A stretch of 8,376 nucleotides of DNA, taken from the NCBI GenBank assembly GCA_964384625.1, contig CAYLNH010000302.1, positions 1 through 8,376 of the forward strand, written 5' to 3'. A program made the position numbers and the translations under genes. Position 1 is the stretch's first letter, and every line of letters starts with the position of its first letter. This stretch comes from CAYLNH01 sp964384625. Its GTDB lineage: Bacteria; Verrucomicrobiota; Lentisphaeria; JABSQK01. The notes beneath the pieces are model-generated. The model searched no databases and was not told the origin of the DNA. It was given only the letters and a program-made list of their open reading frames with translations. Positions 1 through 6,380 of this stretch are shown here, piece after piece.

Positions 1-47
1 TGAAGGCGTTGTAGTAGGCCCTGCCGTGTTAGCGGCTATAGTTTTTT

Positions 48-220
48 TGGAAATGGAAACCGTTAAGCTTAGCCTGAACGACGCCTTGTGGAGCACCTTC
101 AGCGCTCGGATTCGGTGGGCGACTGCAGGGACCTGGGCCGTTGACCCAGGCTAAGTTGTTGCCGACCCGTTGGGCCTCTGAAGGAAGTCCTGAGGCTAAG
201 CTTAACGGTTTCTGGAAATG
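48..220. mobile_element. MITE-like element with 20-bp TIRs and 8-bp target duplication
   Basis: Seen directly: the 20-mer GAAACCGTTAAGCTTAGCCT (56-75) is repeated as its exact reverse complement at 193-212. The 8-mer TGGAAATG lies immediately outside both arms (48-55 and 213-220). This is the layout of a small non-autonomous transposon of 157 bp with a target-site duplication. The interior codes for nothing convincing but is itself palindromic: CCTTCAG (96-102) pairs with CTGAAGG (178-184), and CCTGGG (132-137) with CCCAGG (145-150). The first eight bases of the right arm, AGGCTAAG, recur internally at 148-155. An 8-bp duplication occurs in several IS families, for example IS66, ISL3 and IS1595, but I cannot assign one. 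It could instead be a structured RNA or a larger palindromic repeat, though the exact flanking duplication favours transposition. Confidence 0.7.
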
Positions 221-236
221 CTCTAGTACCCCAGGT

Positions 237-293
237 TCCCGACCTCTTGAGGGTCGGGACTGAAGGCAAAGAAGGGCAGAAATCGAGGGCTTA
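237..293 (+). repeat. 57-nt hairpin repeat, copy A
   Basis: This copy aligns without gaps to the reverse complement of 8320-8376, with 49 of 57 positions identical by hand count. Its first 23 nt form a hairpin: TCCCGACC (237-244) pairs with GGTCGGGA (252-259). A conserved tail follows, including GGCAAAGAAGGGCAG and CGAGGGCT. It begins 17 nt after the MITE-like element's right duplication. It is probably one member of a dispersed intergenic repeat family; no ORF in it is convincing. Confidence 0.65.
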
Positions 294-418
294 CAGCTGA
301 CGGGGGTCGTTCGCGGAACCGCCCATTTCACTTCGCGGGCATTCCGGGGCGAGGCGTTGCCGCCGACCCATTTCGCGGCGCGTGCATCCAGGTGGTCTAT
401 TCTCCGCAGCACAAGGAA

Positions 419-547
419 ATGACCGACAGAACTGATATGCCCCCACTGGCGGACGGCGTTTTTATGGCTATATTTCTCCTGGTGAGGGAGCGCCTGAAGG
501 TATCCATTGATGTGCGCAAACTTTGTCGAGAGCCCAGCGTGGAATGA
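419..547 (+). CDS. Small hypothetical protein, 42 aa
   Basis: An ATG at 419 follows a purine-rich AAGGAA (413-418), which is Shine-Dalgarno-like but very close to the start. The frame stays open to TGA at 545-547, which overlaps the ATG of the next gene in an ATGA arrangement. That overlap is the main reason to believe this ORF: it is the usual geometry for translational coupling. The product has a polar N-terminus, a short hydrophobic stretch around residues 14-21 (VFMAIFLL) and a basic tail rich in Arg and Lys. The hydrophobic run is too short for a confident membrane segment. I recognise no family. It may be a real small gene paired with the downstream one, or a chance ORF; an alternative in-frame ATG lies at 437. 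Confidence 0.4.
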   Translation: MTDRTDMPPLADGVFMAIFLLVRERLKVSIDVRKLCREPSVE

Positions 548-999
548 AGCTTCCCAGTCTGCTTAATACCAGCAAGGACTACGGCGTCCGGGCAATGACC
601 AGCGAGGAGTCGTTCGCCTTCATGCAGTTGACTGCCATGGAGATGGAAGACCCGAACTGGCAGATGTCCGAAGAGGACGCCAATAATCCGTGGGTCGTCC
701 TGATCTGGGACCGGCTGGCGAAGGCGGAGTGTCCGGTGACCCAGCAGTTGGTCTTCTTTGTGGCGTCGCTCTGCAGCAAGCCGGAACACGCAATCACCTG
801 GGCCTACACGATCTGTCACATGCTCGAGAAGACCGGCGGCACGCCGACGTTGGACATGATGACCATGCGCTTTTTCCCGAAGGGTCCGCCGTCGGAAGCG
901 GCCTACGACGCCTGCTGGGAAGCACAGAAGACCGCCGACGGGGAGCACAATCTGATGGACCGGGTATACAACTGGTGGGGCGAAGCGTCTCAGACGTAG
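544..999 (+). CDS. Hypothetical protein, 151 aa, unknown function
   Basis: I chose the ATG at 544 (MKLPSLLNTSKD) because it overlaps the stop of the preceding small ORF as ATGA and has a weak GTGGA just upstream. A TTG at 523 would add seven residues but has no ribosome binding site, and an in-frame TGA at 508-510 bounds the frame. The product is acidic and rich in Met, Trp and Ala. It has no signal peptide, no clear membrane helix and no cysteine pair of zinc-knuckle form. Notable stretches are SEEDANNPWVVLIWDRLAKAE, a central hydrophobic patch VFFVASLCS, and PTLDMMTMRFFPKGPPSEAA. The compact helical look and small coupled neighbour resemble phage or mobile-element genes, but that is only an impression. 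Third-position GC is high, like the neighbouring genes, so there is no sign of recent transfer from codon use. It converges on the large kinase. Confidence 0.65.
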   Translation: MKLPSLLNTSKDYGVRAMTSEESFAFMQLTAMEMEDPNWQMSEEDANNPWVVLIWDRLAKAECPVTQQLVFFVASLCSKPEHAITWAYTICHMLEKTGGTPTLDMMTMRFFPKGPPSEAAYDACWEAQKTADGEHNLMDRVYNWWGEASQT

Positions 1000-1008
1000 T
1001 TCAGGGCT

Positions 1009-1023
1009 TCCGCCACAGGCGGA
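1009..1023. terminator. Possible terminator hairpin between convergent genes
   Basis: TCCGCC (1009-1014), loop ACA, GGCGGA (1018-1023) is a perfect 6-bp stem 10 nt after the plus-strand gene's stop. It reads equally from the minus strand, downstream of the large kinase. There is no T-tract on either side, so intrinsic termination is uncertain; the palindrome GGACCGGTCC (1021-1030) abuts it. The rest of 1000-1146 shows no gene. Confidence 0.25.
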
Positions 1024-1146
1024 CCGGTCCGTTGCCGGCCGGGATTCTGGGCTGGAGGGTCAGAAGCTTTCGGAGGTCGACTGCTTCCGACTGCAATCGA
1101 TCTGATCCTGCATCCCGCATCGTGTATCGCCGGCGCGGCCTGCTCC

Positions 1147-4100
1147 TCACCGGTACTTGCGGCCGTATTTTCGCCAGAAGTCGGGCGCCTTCATTTCCTC
1201 TTCTTTCCAGGTCGTCCCGATGTACCGCACGTTCGGCAGTTCCTTGAGAAAGGAGATGCTCTTCGGTGACGGCGGGATCAGAATTGCCGAGAGATCGCGG
1301 CAATCCGCCAGCGGCGAGATATTCCGCAGCTTCCGGCAGTCCTCCAGTTTGATCTTCTGGATCGGCATGCCGCGCAGGACAGCGATATCATCCACGTTGG
1401 TATAGCTCAGATCGAGCCAGATGAGCTGCATGCCGCGGAGGTCTTTAATGTCGGTGATCTGCGTTTTATTGAGCGACAGCACGGTCAGCGGCATATCCCG
1501 CAGCGGCCGAATATCGTCGACGGGGCAATTCCAGAGGCCGAGATCATCCAGCGGCATGCCCTGGAGCGGCCGGATATCCTTGACCTTGGTATTATTCAGC
1601 GCCAGCGTGGTAATCGGCAAACCCTTGAGCCCCGATATATCCTTCAGTCCGGGGTTGTTCTCGAGCATCACCGTCAACTGTCCATCCGACAGTTTGTAGC
1701 TTTTGTTGAAGCCGTTTTTCAGCGCCGGATTATCCTTGACCAGACGTTCGAGGGCGCGTTTCACGCGGGATTCACTGAACGGTTTGAGCCGGGCCAGCGC
1801 CCCGATCACCGCGGCATGCCGGCGGGCCGCCTTGCGGTTGCCGTGGTTCTTTTTGAAGGACGCCAGTTCCTGCTTGATCCGATCCACATCGCCTTTGGTA
1901 TAGGGCCGCCGGTCCATCAACCCGACCAGTTCTCTGTCGTCATCGACGGTCAGCGGCAGATTCGCGGTCCGCAGGAGGTCCTTATAGGCGTCTTCGGCAT
2001 CTTCTTCAGCGGTATCGACCGGCGGCGCGACAGGCGCCTGCGGCAGGTTGGCCAGGACGACGCGGGCCAGCGGCGTGGCGGCGCGGCCGAAATACTTCTT
2101 GGCGGCGTCCCGCCGGTTGCCCCGGGCGGACAGGATCCCCTTGAGCGTATCCGCCACCGGCGCTGCGGCATGCGCCAACCGGCCCATGCGCTCGCGAATC
2201 GACAATTCCATGACCCCGAATTTGACTGCGGTATAGCCGAACTTGATCTTCCGCCGCGCGGTCACTCGGCTGCCGACCACACTGACGATTTCCGCTTTCA
2301 CACGGCCGCGTTTCAGGTCGATCGTGATGACCTTGCCCTTCTGATCGGCGAAGGTGCCGGCGATCAGCTCCGGAATCCGCTGCAGGTTCAGGAGGTCCTT
2401 CGAAAGCGCCAGGACCTCCTTATTGCGAGCCAGAAGGTCGTCCTTGCGGCAGGCGGCAAGTGTTGCTGCGGCCGCGTCGAAATCCTGTTTGAGCACGAGC
2501 AGGGCCAGCTCGCGCTTGACCTTGTCAAGCTTCGCGCCGGCCTGTTTCATCGCCTCCAGGTCTTGCCGACGGGCGATCTTCTCGTCGCGCTCGAGGCGTT
2601 TGACCAGCGACGACCGCGCGGCTTCGGTCTCCTTGGCAAACGCCCCGCGATAGTTGTTCAGCAGCGCCTTGGCGGCGTTGAAGTCGCCCTTGGCCGCCAG
2701 CCCGTCCGCTTGCCGGGCCAGTCCGGCGCGCACGTCGTCGATCGCGGCCAGTTTTTTCCGGGCCCACTGCTCGGCGGCGGTCTGGGCGGCGGTCTCGACC
2801 TCGGTACCGACGGCTTCGCGCGACAACTGCTGGAACCGCCGGATGACGTCGTCGAAGCGCTTGGGATTACGTCTGGCATAGGTGCGGGCCTGCGTCAACC
2901 GGTCTTTCAGCTTCTGCAGGCGTTCGGCTTTGGCCACCGCCATCGGGTCCCGGCGCGGCGTTTTCTTCGGGGTGCTCTTGGGTTCGAGATCCGGTTCGGG
3001 CGGCGGCTCGGGCAGCGGCTTGATCACCCCGACCGGATCGGGCTCCGGCTCTGGGGCGACCGGCGCCGGCTGCCGCATTGCCCGGTAGATGCCGGCGCCG
3101 ACGACGGCCGCCAGCAGCAGGCCGACCCCGGCAACCGCCAGCCGCAGGGGCCAGTTCGGCTTCGGCGCCGCCGGCACCTGCGGCTCTGGCGCCGCGGCAG
3201 ACGCCGGCAGCTCCCCGGCCATGACCCGATCGAAGTCCTCGACCACTTCCTCCCACGACTGGTAGCGGTCCTCCTTGTCCTTGGCCATCATCCGTTCGAC
3301 CAACGCCAGACAGGCATCCGAAACCCCCGGATTGAAATCGCGGATCGGCAGCGGCTCGTCGCTGATCAACTGCGCCAGAATGTTCATCGTCGTCTCACCG
3401 TCGAACGGCGTTCGGTTGGTGAGCATGTTGTACATCGTCGCCCCCAGCGCGTAGATGTCGGCCCGACAGTCCAACTGCCGGCTGCGCGCCTGTTCGGGAC
3501 TCATGAAATGCGGTGTTCCAATGATGTAGCCGGACATGGTCAGACCGCTGTCGTCACTGGCCTGTTTGGAAATGCCCAGGTCGGTCAGGCGCACCTGCCC
3601 GTTGCGGTCGATCATGATGTTGGCGGGTTTGACGTCCCGATGCAGGACTTCGTAGTCCTCCCAGGCGTAGCACAATGCGTCGGCCACCCGGCGGCCGATC
3701 CGCAGCGTCTCTGCCTCATCCAGCATGCCGTCGCGTTCCAGACAGCTTTCCAGGTCCTCGCCGTCGACGAATTCCATCGCCAGGTAGTGGTGGCCGGAGT
3801 CCTCGCCGGCCTCGTATGCGGTCACGATGTTGGGATGGTTCAGCCGCCCGAGGGTCTGGACTTCCTGGCTGAAACGTTTGACGTATTCCCGGTCCTCGGT
3901 CAACCCGGGCGGCAGCACTTTCAATGCCACCGGCCGCTGCATGGAGACCTGCGTGGCAAGATAGACCTCGCCCATGGCGCCGGTGCCGAGGACCCGTTCA
4001 ATCTTGAAGTTGCCGACGATGCTGCCCGGGGCCATTTCCGGCGCCGGGATCAACGCCTGGCCGCCGCAGGCCGGGCACTGCACCGCCACACCACTGAGCG

Positions 4101-4155
4101 ATGCGTCGGCCTCCAGCTTCTGCGAGCAATTCGGACATGTAAATTTGACTTCCAA
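1147..4155 (-). CDS. Membrane Ser/Thr protein kinase with zinc ribbon and LRRs, 1002 aa
   Basis: A Hanks-type (Pkn/PknB-like) Ser/Thr kinase, probably phosphorylating cytoplasmic proteins in response to an extracytoplasmic or envelope cue. Numbering is from the TTG start at 4155, chosen because GGGGAAG (4166-4160) precedes it with good spacing; a GTG at 4173 would add six residues but lacks a binding site. Order: zinc ribbon with C7, C10, C27, C30; kinase domain about 49-312 with glycine loop GTGAMG (57-62), K79, E98, HRD (172-174) with K176 and N179, DLG replacing DFG (192-194), SPE (219-221), D233 and R297. One transmembrane helix lies at about 336-357, followed by a Pro/Glu-rich linker (to about 400) and a long charged helical region (405-595). 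An unclassified beta-rich stretch (about 600-665) is next. The C-terminal LRR array (about 837-980) has 21-residue units such as VDDIRPLRDMPLTVLSL. All catalytic residues are present, so it is probably active. It has its own upstream promoter candidate. Confidence 0.93.
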   Translation of the reverse strand: MEVKFTCPNCSQKLEADASLSGVAVQCPACGGQALIPAPEMAPGSIVGNFKIERVLGTGAMGEVYLATQVSMQRPVALKVLPPGLTEDREYVKRFSQEVQTLGRLNHPNIVTAYEAGEDSGHHYLAMEFVDGEDLESCLERDGMLDEAETLRIGRRVADALCYAWEDYEVLHRDVKPANIMIDRNGQVRLTDLGISKQASDDSGLTMSGYIIGTPHFMSPEQARSRQLDCRADIYALGATMYNMLTNRTPFDGETTMNILAQLISDEPLPIRDFNPGVSDACLALVERMMAKDKEDRYQSWEEVVEDFDRVMAGELPASAAAPEPQVPAAPKPNWPLRLAVAGVGLLLAAVVGAGIYRAMRQPAPVAPEPEPDPVGVIKPLPEPPPEPDLEPKSTPKKTPRRDPMAVAKAERLQKLKDRLTQARTYARRNPKRFDDVIRRFQQLSREAVGTEVETAAQTAAEQWARKKLAAIDDVRAGLARQADGLAAKGDFNAAKALLNNYRGAFAKETEAARSSLVKRLERDEKIARRQDLEAMKQAGAKLDKVKRELALLVLKQDFDAAAATLAACRKDDLLARNKEVLALSKDLLNLQRIPELIAGTFADQKGKVITIDLKRGRVKAEIVSVVGSRVTARRKIKFGYTAVKFGVMELSIRERMGRLAHAAAPVADTLKGILSARGNRRDAAKKYFGRAATPLARVVLANLPQAPVAPPVDTAEEDAEDAYKDLLRTANLPLTVDDDRELVGLMDRRPYTKGDVDRIKQELASFKKNHGNRKAARRHAAVIGALARLKPFSESRVKRALERLVKDNPALKNGFNKSYKLSDGQLTVMLENNPGLKDISGLKGLPITTLALNNTKVKDIRPLQGMPLDDLGLWNCPVDDIRPLRDMPLTVLSLNKTQITDIKDLRGMQLIWLDLSYTNVDDIAVLRGMPIQKIKLEDCRKLRNISPLADCRDLSAILIPPSPKSISFLKELPNVRYIGTTWKEEEMKAPDFWRKYGRKYR

Positions 4156-4183
4156 ACAGCTTCCCCAGTACACGCAATCATGT

Positions 4184-4225
4184 TCATGCAGAAGAAGCCG
4201 GCCTCAGCCGATGCCTGCCGGTCAC
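4184..4225 (-). other. Possible 13-residue leader ORF upstream of the large kinase
   Basis: On the minus strand a strong Shine-Dalgarno GAGGAGG (4241-4235) is followed at 9-nt spacing by GTG (4225-4223) and 13 codons (MTGRHRLRPASSA) ending in TGA at 4186-4184, about 30 nt before the kinase start. The GTG lies inside the palindrome at 4215-4231. A leader peptide is a speculative reading. The Shine-Dalgarno could also be chance, but nothing else near it uses it. Confidence 0.2.
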
Positions 4226-4231
4226 CGGCAG
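4215..4231. promoter_or_regulatory. 17-nt perfect palindrome in the kinase leader
   Basis: CTGCCGGT (4215-4222), C, ACCGGCAG (4224-4231) is an exact inverted repeat around a single base. It lies between the promoter candidate at 4369-4341 and the kinase start at 4155. In RNA it would make a 7-bp stem with a 3-nt loop. In DNA it could be an operator half-site pair. Either role is inferred from position only. Confidence 0.35.
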
Positions 4232-4340
4232 CCGCCTCCTCTTGAACCCGGGATCAACGCCTCACGCTGAATCCGGACGTCGTATGCCGGCCCGTGAATC
4301 CGCCGCGTGATCCCGCGACACGATCAAGCCGGGTGCAGAT

Positions 4341-4369
4341 ATTCTACCTACAGATGTAGTCCTTTTCAA
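4341..4369 (-). promoter_or_regulatory. Sigma-70-type promoter for the large kinase
   Basis: Minus strand: -35 TTGAAA (4369-4364), a 17-nt spacer, then -10 TAGAAT (4346-4341). Each box matches consensus at five of six positions. The start of transcription would fall near 4334, giving a leader of about 180 nt. It sits directly after a terminator-like hairpin, as expected for a new transcription unit. Confidence 0.6.
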
Positions 4370-4379
4370 TTGGATGCGC

Positions 4380-4404
4380 AAAACCCCGGGCCGGTTCCCG
4401 CCCG
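4380..4404 (-). terminator. Terminator-like hairpin after folB
   Basis: Reading the minus strand 32 nt after the folB stop, CGGGC-GG (4404-4398) pairs with CC-G-GCCCG (4394-4387), with one bulged base and a GAA loop. GGG and TTTT (4383-4380) follow. The stem is GC-rich but the T-tract is only four long, so the call is moderate; the promoter directly downstream supports it. Confidence 0.4.
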
Positions 4405-4435
4405 CCGCGGCATTTCGCCGGGCGTCCAACCGCGC

Positions 4436-4786
4436 TCAACGGCTGGCCGAGAGCTCGACGCTGACGCTGTCGGCCAGCGGCACGGCGCGGGGTTTGTGCA
4501 CCCGGACCCGCCCCGCTTCGACGCGGGCATCGGCCATGATCAGGTCCAGCACGGTCCGGGCGACGGTCTCGATCAACTGAAACCGGCGGGTCTCGACCGC
4601 CGCTTTGACCCGATTGCAGACCTCCTCGTAGTCGACGGCCTGGGCGACGTCGTCGCCGGCCGCCGCGGGACCGGCGTCATAGGTAATCTCAATGTCGACC
4701 GGCAGGGAGGTCCGCCGCTCCTGTTCCCAGGCGTTGGTGCCCACCGTCGTTTCCAGACGCAGACCGGTAATGCGGATGACGGCCAT
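4436..4786 (-). CDS. folB: Dihydroneopterin aldolase
   Basis: A cytosolic enzyme that converts 7,8-dihydroneopterin to 6-hydroxymethyl-7,8-dihydropterin and glycolaldehyde in folate synthesis. The 116-residue product has the family's usual length. It opens with the typical VIRITGLRLETTVG strand, then W20-EQERR, VDYEEV with Y53, LIET with E73 and VRVHKP with the likely catalytic K98. The start is the ATG at 4786, overlapping the folE stop by one base (TGATG), with GAGGG at 4798-4794 as ribosome binding site 7 nt upstream. Coupling to folE fits consecutive pterin steps. The paralogous dihydroneopterin triphosphate 2'-epimerase (FolX) has the same fold and cannot be fully excluded. Genes for the following steps (folK, folP) are not in the window. 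Confidence 0.88.
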   Translation of the reverse strand: MAVIRITGLRLETTVGTNAWEQERRTSLPVDIEITYDAGPAAAGDDVAQAVDYEEVCNRVKAAVETRRFQLIETVARTVLDLIMADARVEAGRVRVHKPRAVPLADSVSVELSASR

Positions 4787-5340
4787 CAAACGTCCCTCAA
4801 ATGGCTCAGGAACTCGCTGCGTGTGCGGGCGTCGCTGCGGAAGTTGCCGAGCATGTAGGAGGTGGTCATCACGGAATTCTGTTTCTGCACGCCGCGCATC
4901 ATCATGCACAAATGCTGGGCTTCGATCACAACGCCGACGCCCCAGCCCGCGGTGTAGTTCATGATCGCCTCGGCGATCTGCCGAGTCAGCAGTTCCTGGA
5001 TCTGCAGGCGGCGGGCGAAGACATCCACCAGCCGGGCGATCTTGGAGAGCCCCAGGACCTGGCCCTTCGGGATATAGCCGACATGGCACTTGCCGATAAA
5101 CGGCAGCAGATGGTGCTCGCAGAGGGAGTAGAGTTCGATATCCTTGACGATGATCATCTCTTCCGTATCGGTCTGGAAGATGGCATCGTTGACGACCTCA
5201 TCCAGGTCCTGCTTGTAGCCCTGAGTAAGAAACGCCATGGCCTCGGCAGCCCGGCGCGGGGTATCGCGGAGCCCCTCGCGTTCAATGTCCTCGCCGAGGT
5301 TCTGCAGCAATTGCCGGTAAATATCTTCGTTGTCGTTCAT
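4786..5340 (-). CDS. folE: GTP cyclohydrolase I
   Basis: A cytosolic zinc enzyme (type IA) that opens GTP to form 7,8-dihydroneopterin triphosphate, the entry step to folates and other pterins. The 184-residue product carries EGLRDTPRRAAEA (22-34), SLCEHHLLPF (72-81) with zinc ligands C74 and H77, GYIPKGQVLGLSKIARLVD (88-106), and the downstream motif EAQHLCMMMRG (140-150) with third ligand C145 and catalytic H143. The start is the ATG at 5340, preceded by AAGGA (5351-5347) at 6-nt spacing. The frame is open upstream to an ATG at 5487, but those 49 residues are low-complexity (Arg, Ala, Gly), unlike FolE, and have no ribosome binding site. It is followed by folB with a one-base overlap. A bistable hairpin lies in its leader. 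Confidence 0.96.
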   Translation of the reverse strand: MNDNEDIYRQLLQNLGEDIEREGLRDTPRRAAEAMAFLTQGYKQDLDEVVNDAIFQTDTEEMIIVKDIELYSLCEHHLLPFIGKCHVGYIPKGQVLGLSKIARLVDVFARRLQIQELLTRQIAEAIMNYTAGWGVGVVIEAQHLCMMMRGVQKQNSVMTTSYMLGNFRSDARTRSEFLSHLRDV

Positions 5341-5489
5341 TGGTATTCCTTGTTGTGGCAGGTGCTGACTGCCGGCGCCGGAACTGCCCGGCGTTTCCTC
5401 TGCCGCGGTTGTCTCCATTCCGCCGGGACATCTCCGGCCCGCAGCCCGGCCGGCCGCGGCAGGCCGCTCACGGCGTTCATCACTCATGC

Positions 5490-5519
5490 CCGGCTGAAAG
5501 CCGGTTGGTTTTCAGCCGG
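5490..5519 (-). promoter_or_regulatory. Bistable hairpin in the larE-folE intergenic region
   Basis: On the minus strand CCGGCTGAAA (5519-5510) pairs perfectly with TTTCAGCCGG (5499-5490) across a 10-nt loop. The loop itself contains CCGGC, so a competing hairpin CCGGCT (5504-5499), TTC, AGCCGG (5495-5490) uses the same 3' arm. Two exclusive structures 150 nt before folE could act in attenuation or as a processing or termination site after larE. No T-tract follows. No promoter is evident in 5341-5548. Confidence 0.45.
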
Positions 5520-5548
5520 CCCTTACTTGGTCCCGCCCCGCAACAATG

Positions 5549-6367
5549 TCAAGACGCCTCGTTCATCGAACCCGAACGGAAGCCCTGCAGATCCAGCGTG
5601 ACCCAGACGAAACCGGCGGCTTTGACCCCGGCGGTCAGCGCGTCGCGCTGTTCGAACGCGCGGGCCAGTTCAGCACGGCCGATCTCCAGCCGGGCCAGAT
5701 CGCCGTGGCTGCGGACCCGGAAGACCCGGAACCCGTGTTCCCGCAGCACGGACTCCGCCGCTGCGACCCGGCCAAGTTTCGCGGCCGACAGTTGTTCGCC
5801 ATAGGGGAACCGCGAAGCCAGACAGGCCATCGCCGGTTTATCCCAGGTCGGCAACTCCAGTCGCCGGGACAGCCGGCGAATGTCATCTTTGGTCAGGCCG
5901 GCCTCCTGCAGCGGATTGCGAACGCCGTGCTCTTTCGCGGCCCGTCGCCCGGGGCGGTGATCGCCGAGGTCGTCGGCGTTGTCGCCGGTAGCCAGCACCT
6001 CGATGCCGGCCGCCCGGGCGAGCGGCCGGAGGGTTTCAAACAGCACGGACTTGCAGAAGTAGCAGCGATTGGACGGATTGGCGCGGTAGCTGTCATTGTC
6101 AAGCTCGTGGACGTCCACAAGCTGCAGCCGCCAGCCCTGAGCCGCGGCATATGCCTCGACAAAACCGGCTTCTTCCGGCGCCAGCGACGGCGAGCGGCCG
6201 TTCAAAATCAACGCACGCTCGCCCAGTTCCTCATGGGCGACGGCCGCGAGATAGGTGCTGTCCACACCGCCGGACCAGGCGACCGCGATGCTGCCGCAGG
6301 CCCGCAGGATCTCCCGGAGCTCGTCTTCTCTGGCGATGACTGCCGCCGTCGGCTTCAGGTCCTTCAT
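5549..6367 (-). CDS. larE: ATP-dependent sacrificial sulfur transferase LarE
   Basis: A PP-loop ATP pyrophosphatase-like enzyme. Characterised LarE adenylates and thiolates the carboxylates of pyridinium-3,5-biscarboxylate mononucleotide to build the nickel-pincer cofactor of lactate racemase. The 272-residue product is the usual length. It shows AVAWSGGVDSTYLA with the PP-loop SGGVDST at 32-38, NPSNRCYFCK (97-106), GDNADDLGDHRPGRRAA (128-144), KPAMACLASRFPYG (177-190) and the C-terminal family signature GFRSGSMNE (262-270). C182 corresponds by motif to the sacrificial cysteine of the characterised enzyme. C102 and C105 add a CxxC that might take part in cluster chemistry, as reported for some homologues. 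The ATG at 6367 follows GGGAG (6377-6373), 13 nt after the preceding gene. No larA, larB or larC is visible, so the true acceptor may differ. Confidence 0.93.
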   Translation of the reverse strand: MKDLKPTAAVIAREDELREILRACGSIAVAWSGGVDSTYLAAVAHEELGERALILNGRSPSLAPEEAGFVEAYAAAQGWRLQLVDVHELDNDSYRANPSNRCYFCKSVLFETLRPLARAAGIEVLATGDNADDLGDHRPGRRAAKEHGVRNPLQEAGLTKDDIRRLSRRLELPTWDKPAMACLASRFPYGEQLSAAKLGRVAAAESVLREHGFRVFRVRSHGDLARLEIGRAELARAFEQRDALTAGVKAAGFVWVTLDLQGFRSGSMNEAS

Positions 6368-6380
6368 TCCGGCTCCCGTC

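Noticed and set aside
23..48. GCCG/CGGC stem followed by seven Ts, terminator-like
   Set aside because: The stem is only 4 bp with a 5-nt gap before the T-tract, and the upstream context is cut off by the window start.
29..412. Minus-strand 127-codon open frame across the repeats
   Set aside because: It runs through the MITE-like element and repeat A, so the frame is a by-product of repeat sequence.
397..948. Minus-strand open frame opposite the plus-strand hypothetical genes
   Set aside because: Product is Arg/His/Leu-rich without motifs, and it conflicts with the ATGA-coupled plus-strand pair. I prefer the plus strand but not with certainty.
4156..4173. GTG start for the large kinase at 4173
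   Set aside because: No ribosome binding site; GGGGAAG sits correctly before the TTG at 4155. The difference is six residues and remains uncertain.
1816..4245. Very long plus-strand open frame (809 codons) opposite the large kinase
   Set aside because: It is the antisense shadow of a well-supported kinase. The predicted product is Arg/Gln/His/Gly-rich with no domain, as expected from GC-biased third positions.
5341..5487. N-terminal extension of folE to an ATG at 5487
   Set aside because: Low-complexity residues, no ribosome binding site, and a proper AAGGA-preceded ATG at 5340 that gives a normal FolE length.
5523..5552. TTGACA on the minus strand as a folE promoter
   Set aside because: It overlaps the larE stop codon and no -10 box lies 16-18 nt downstream.
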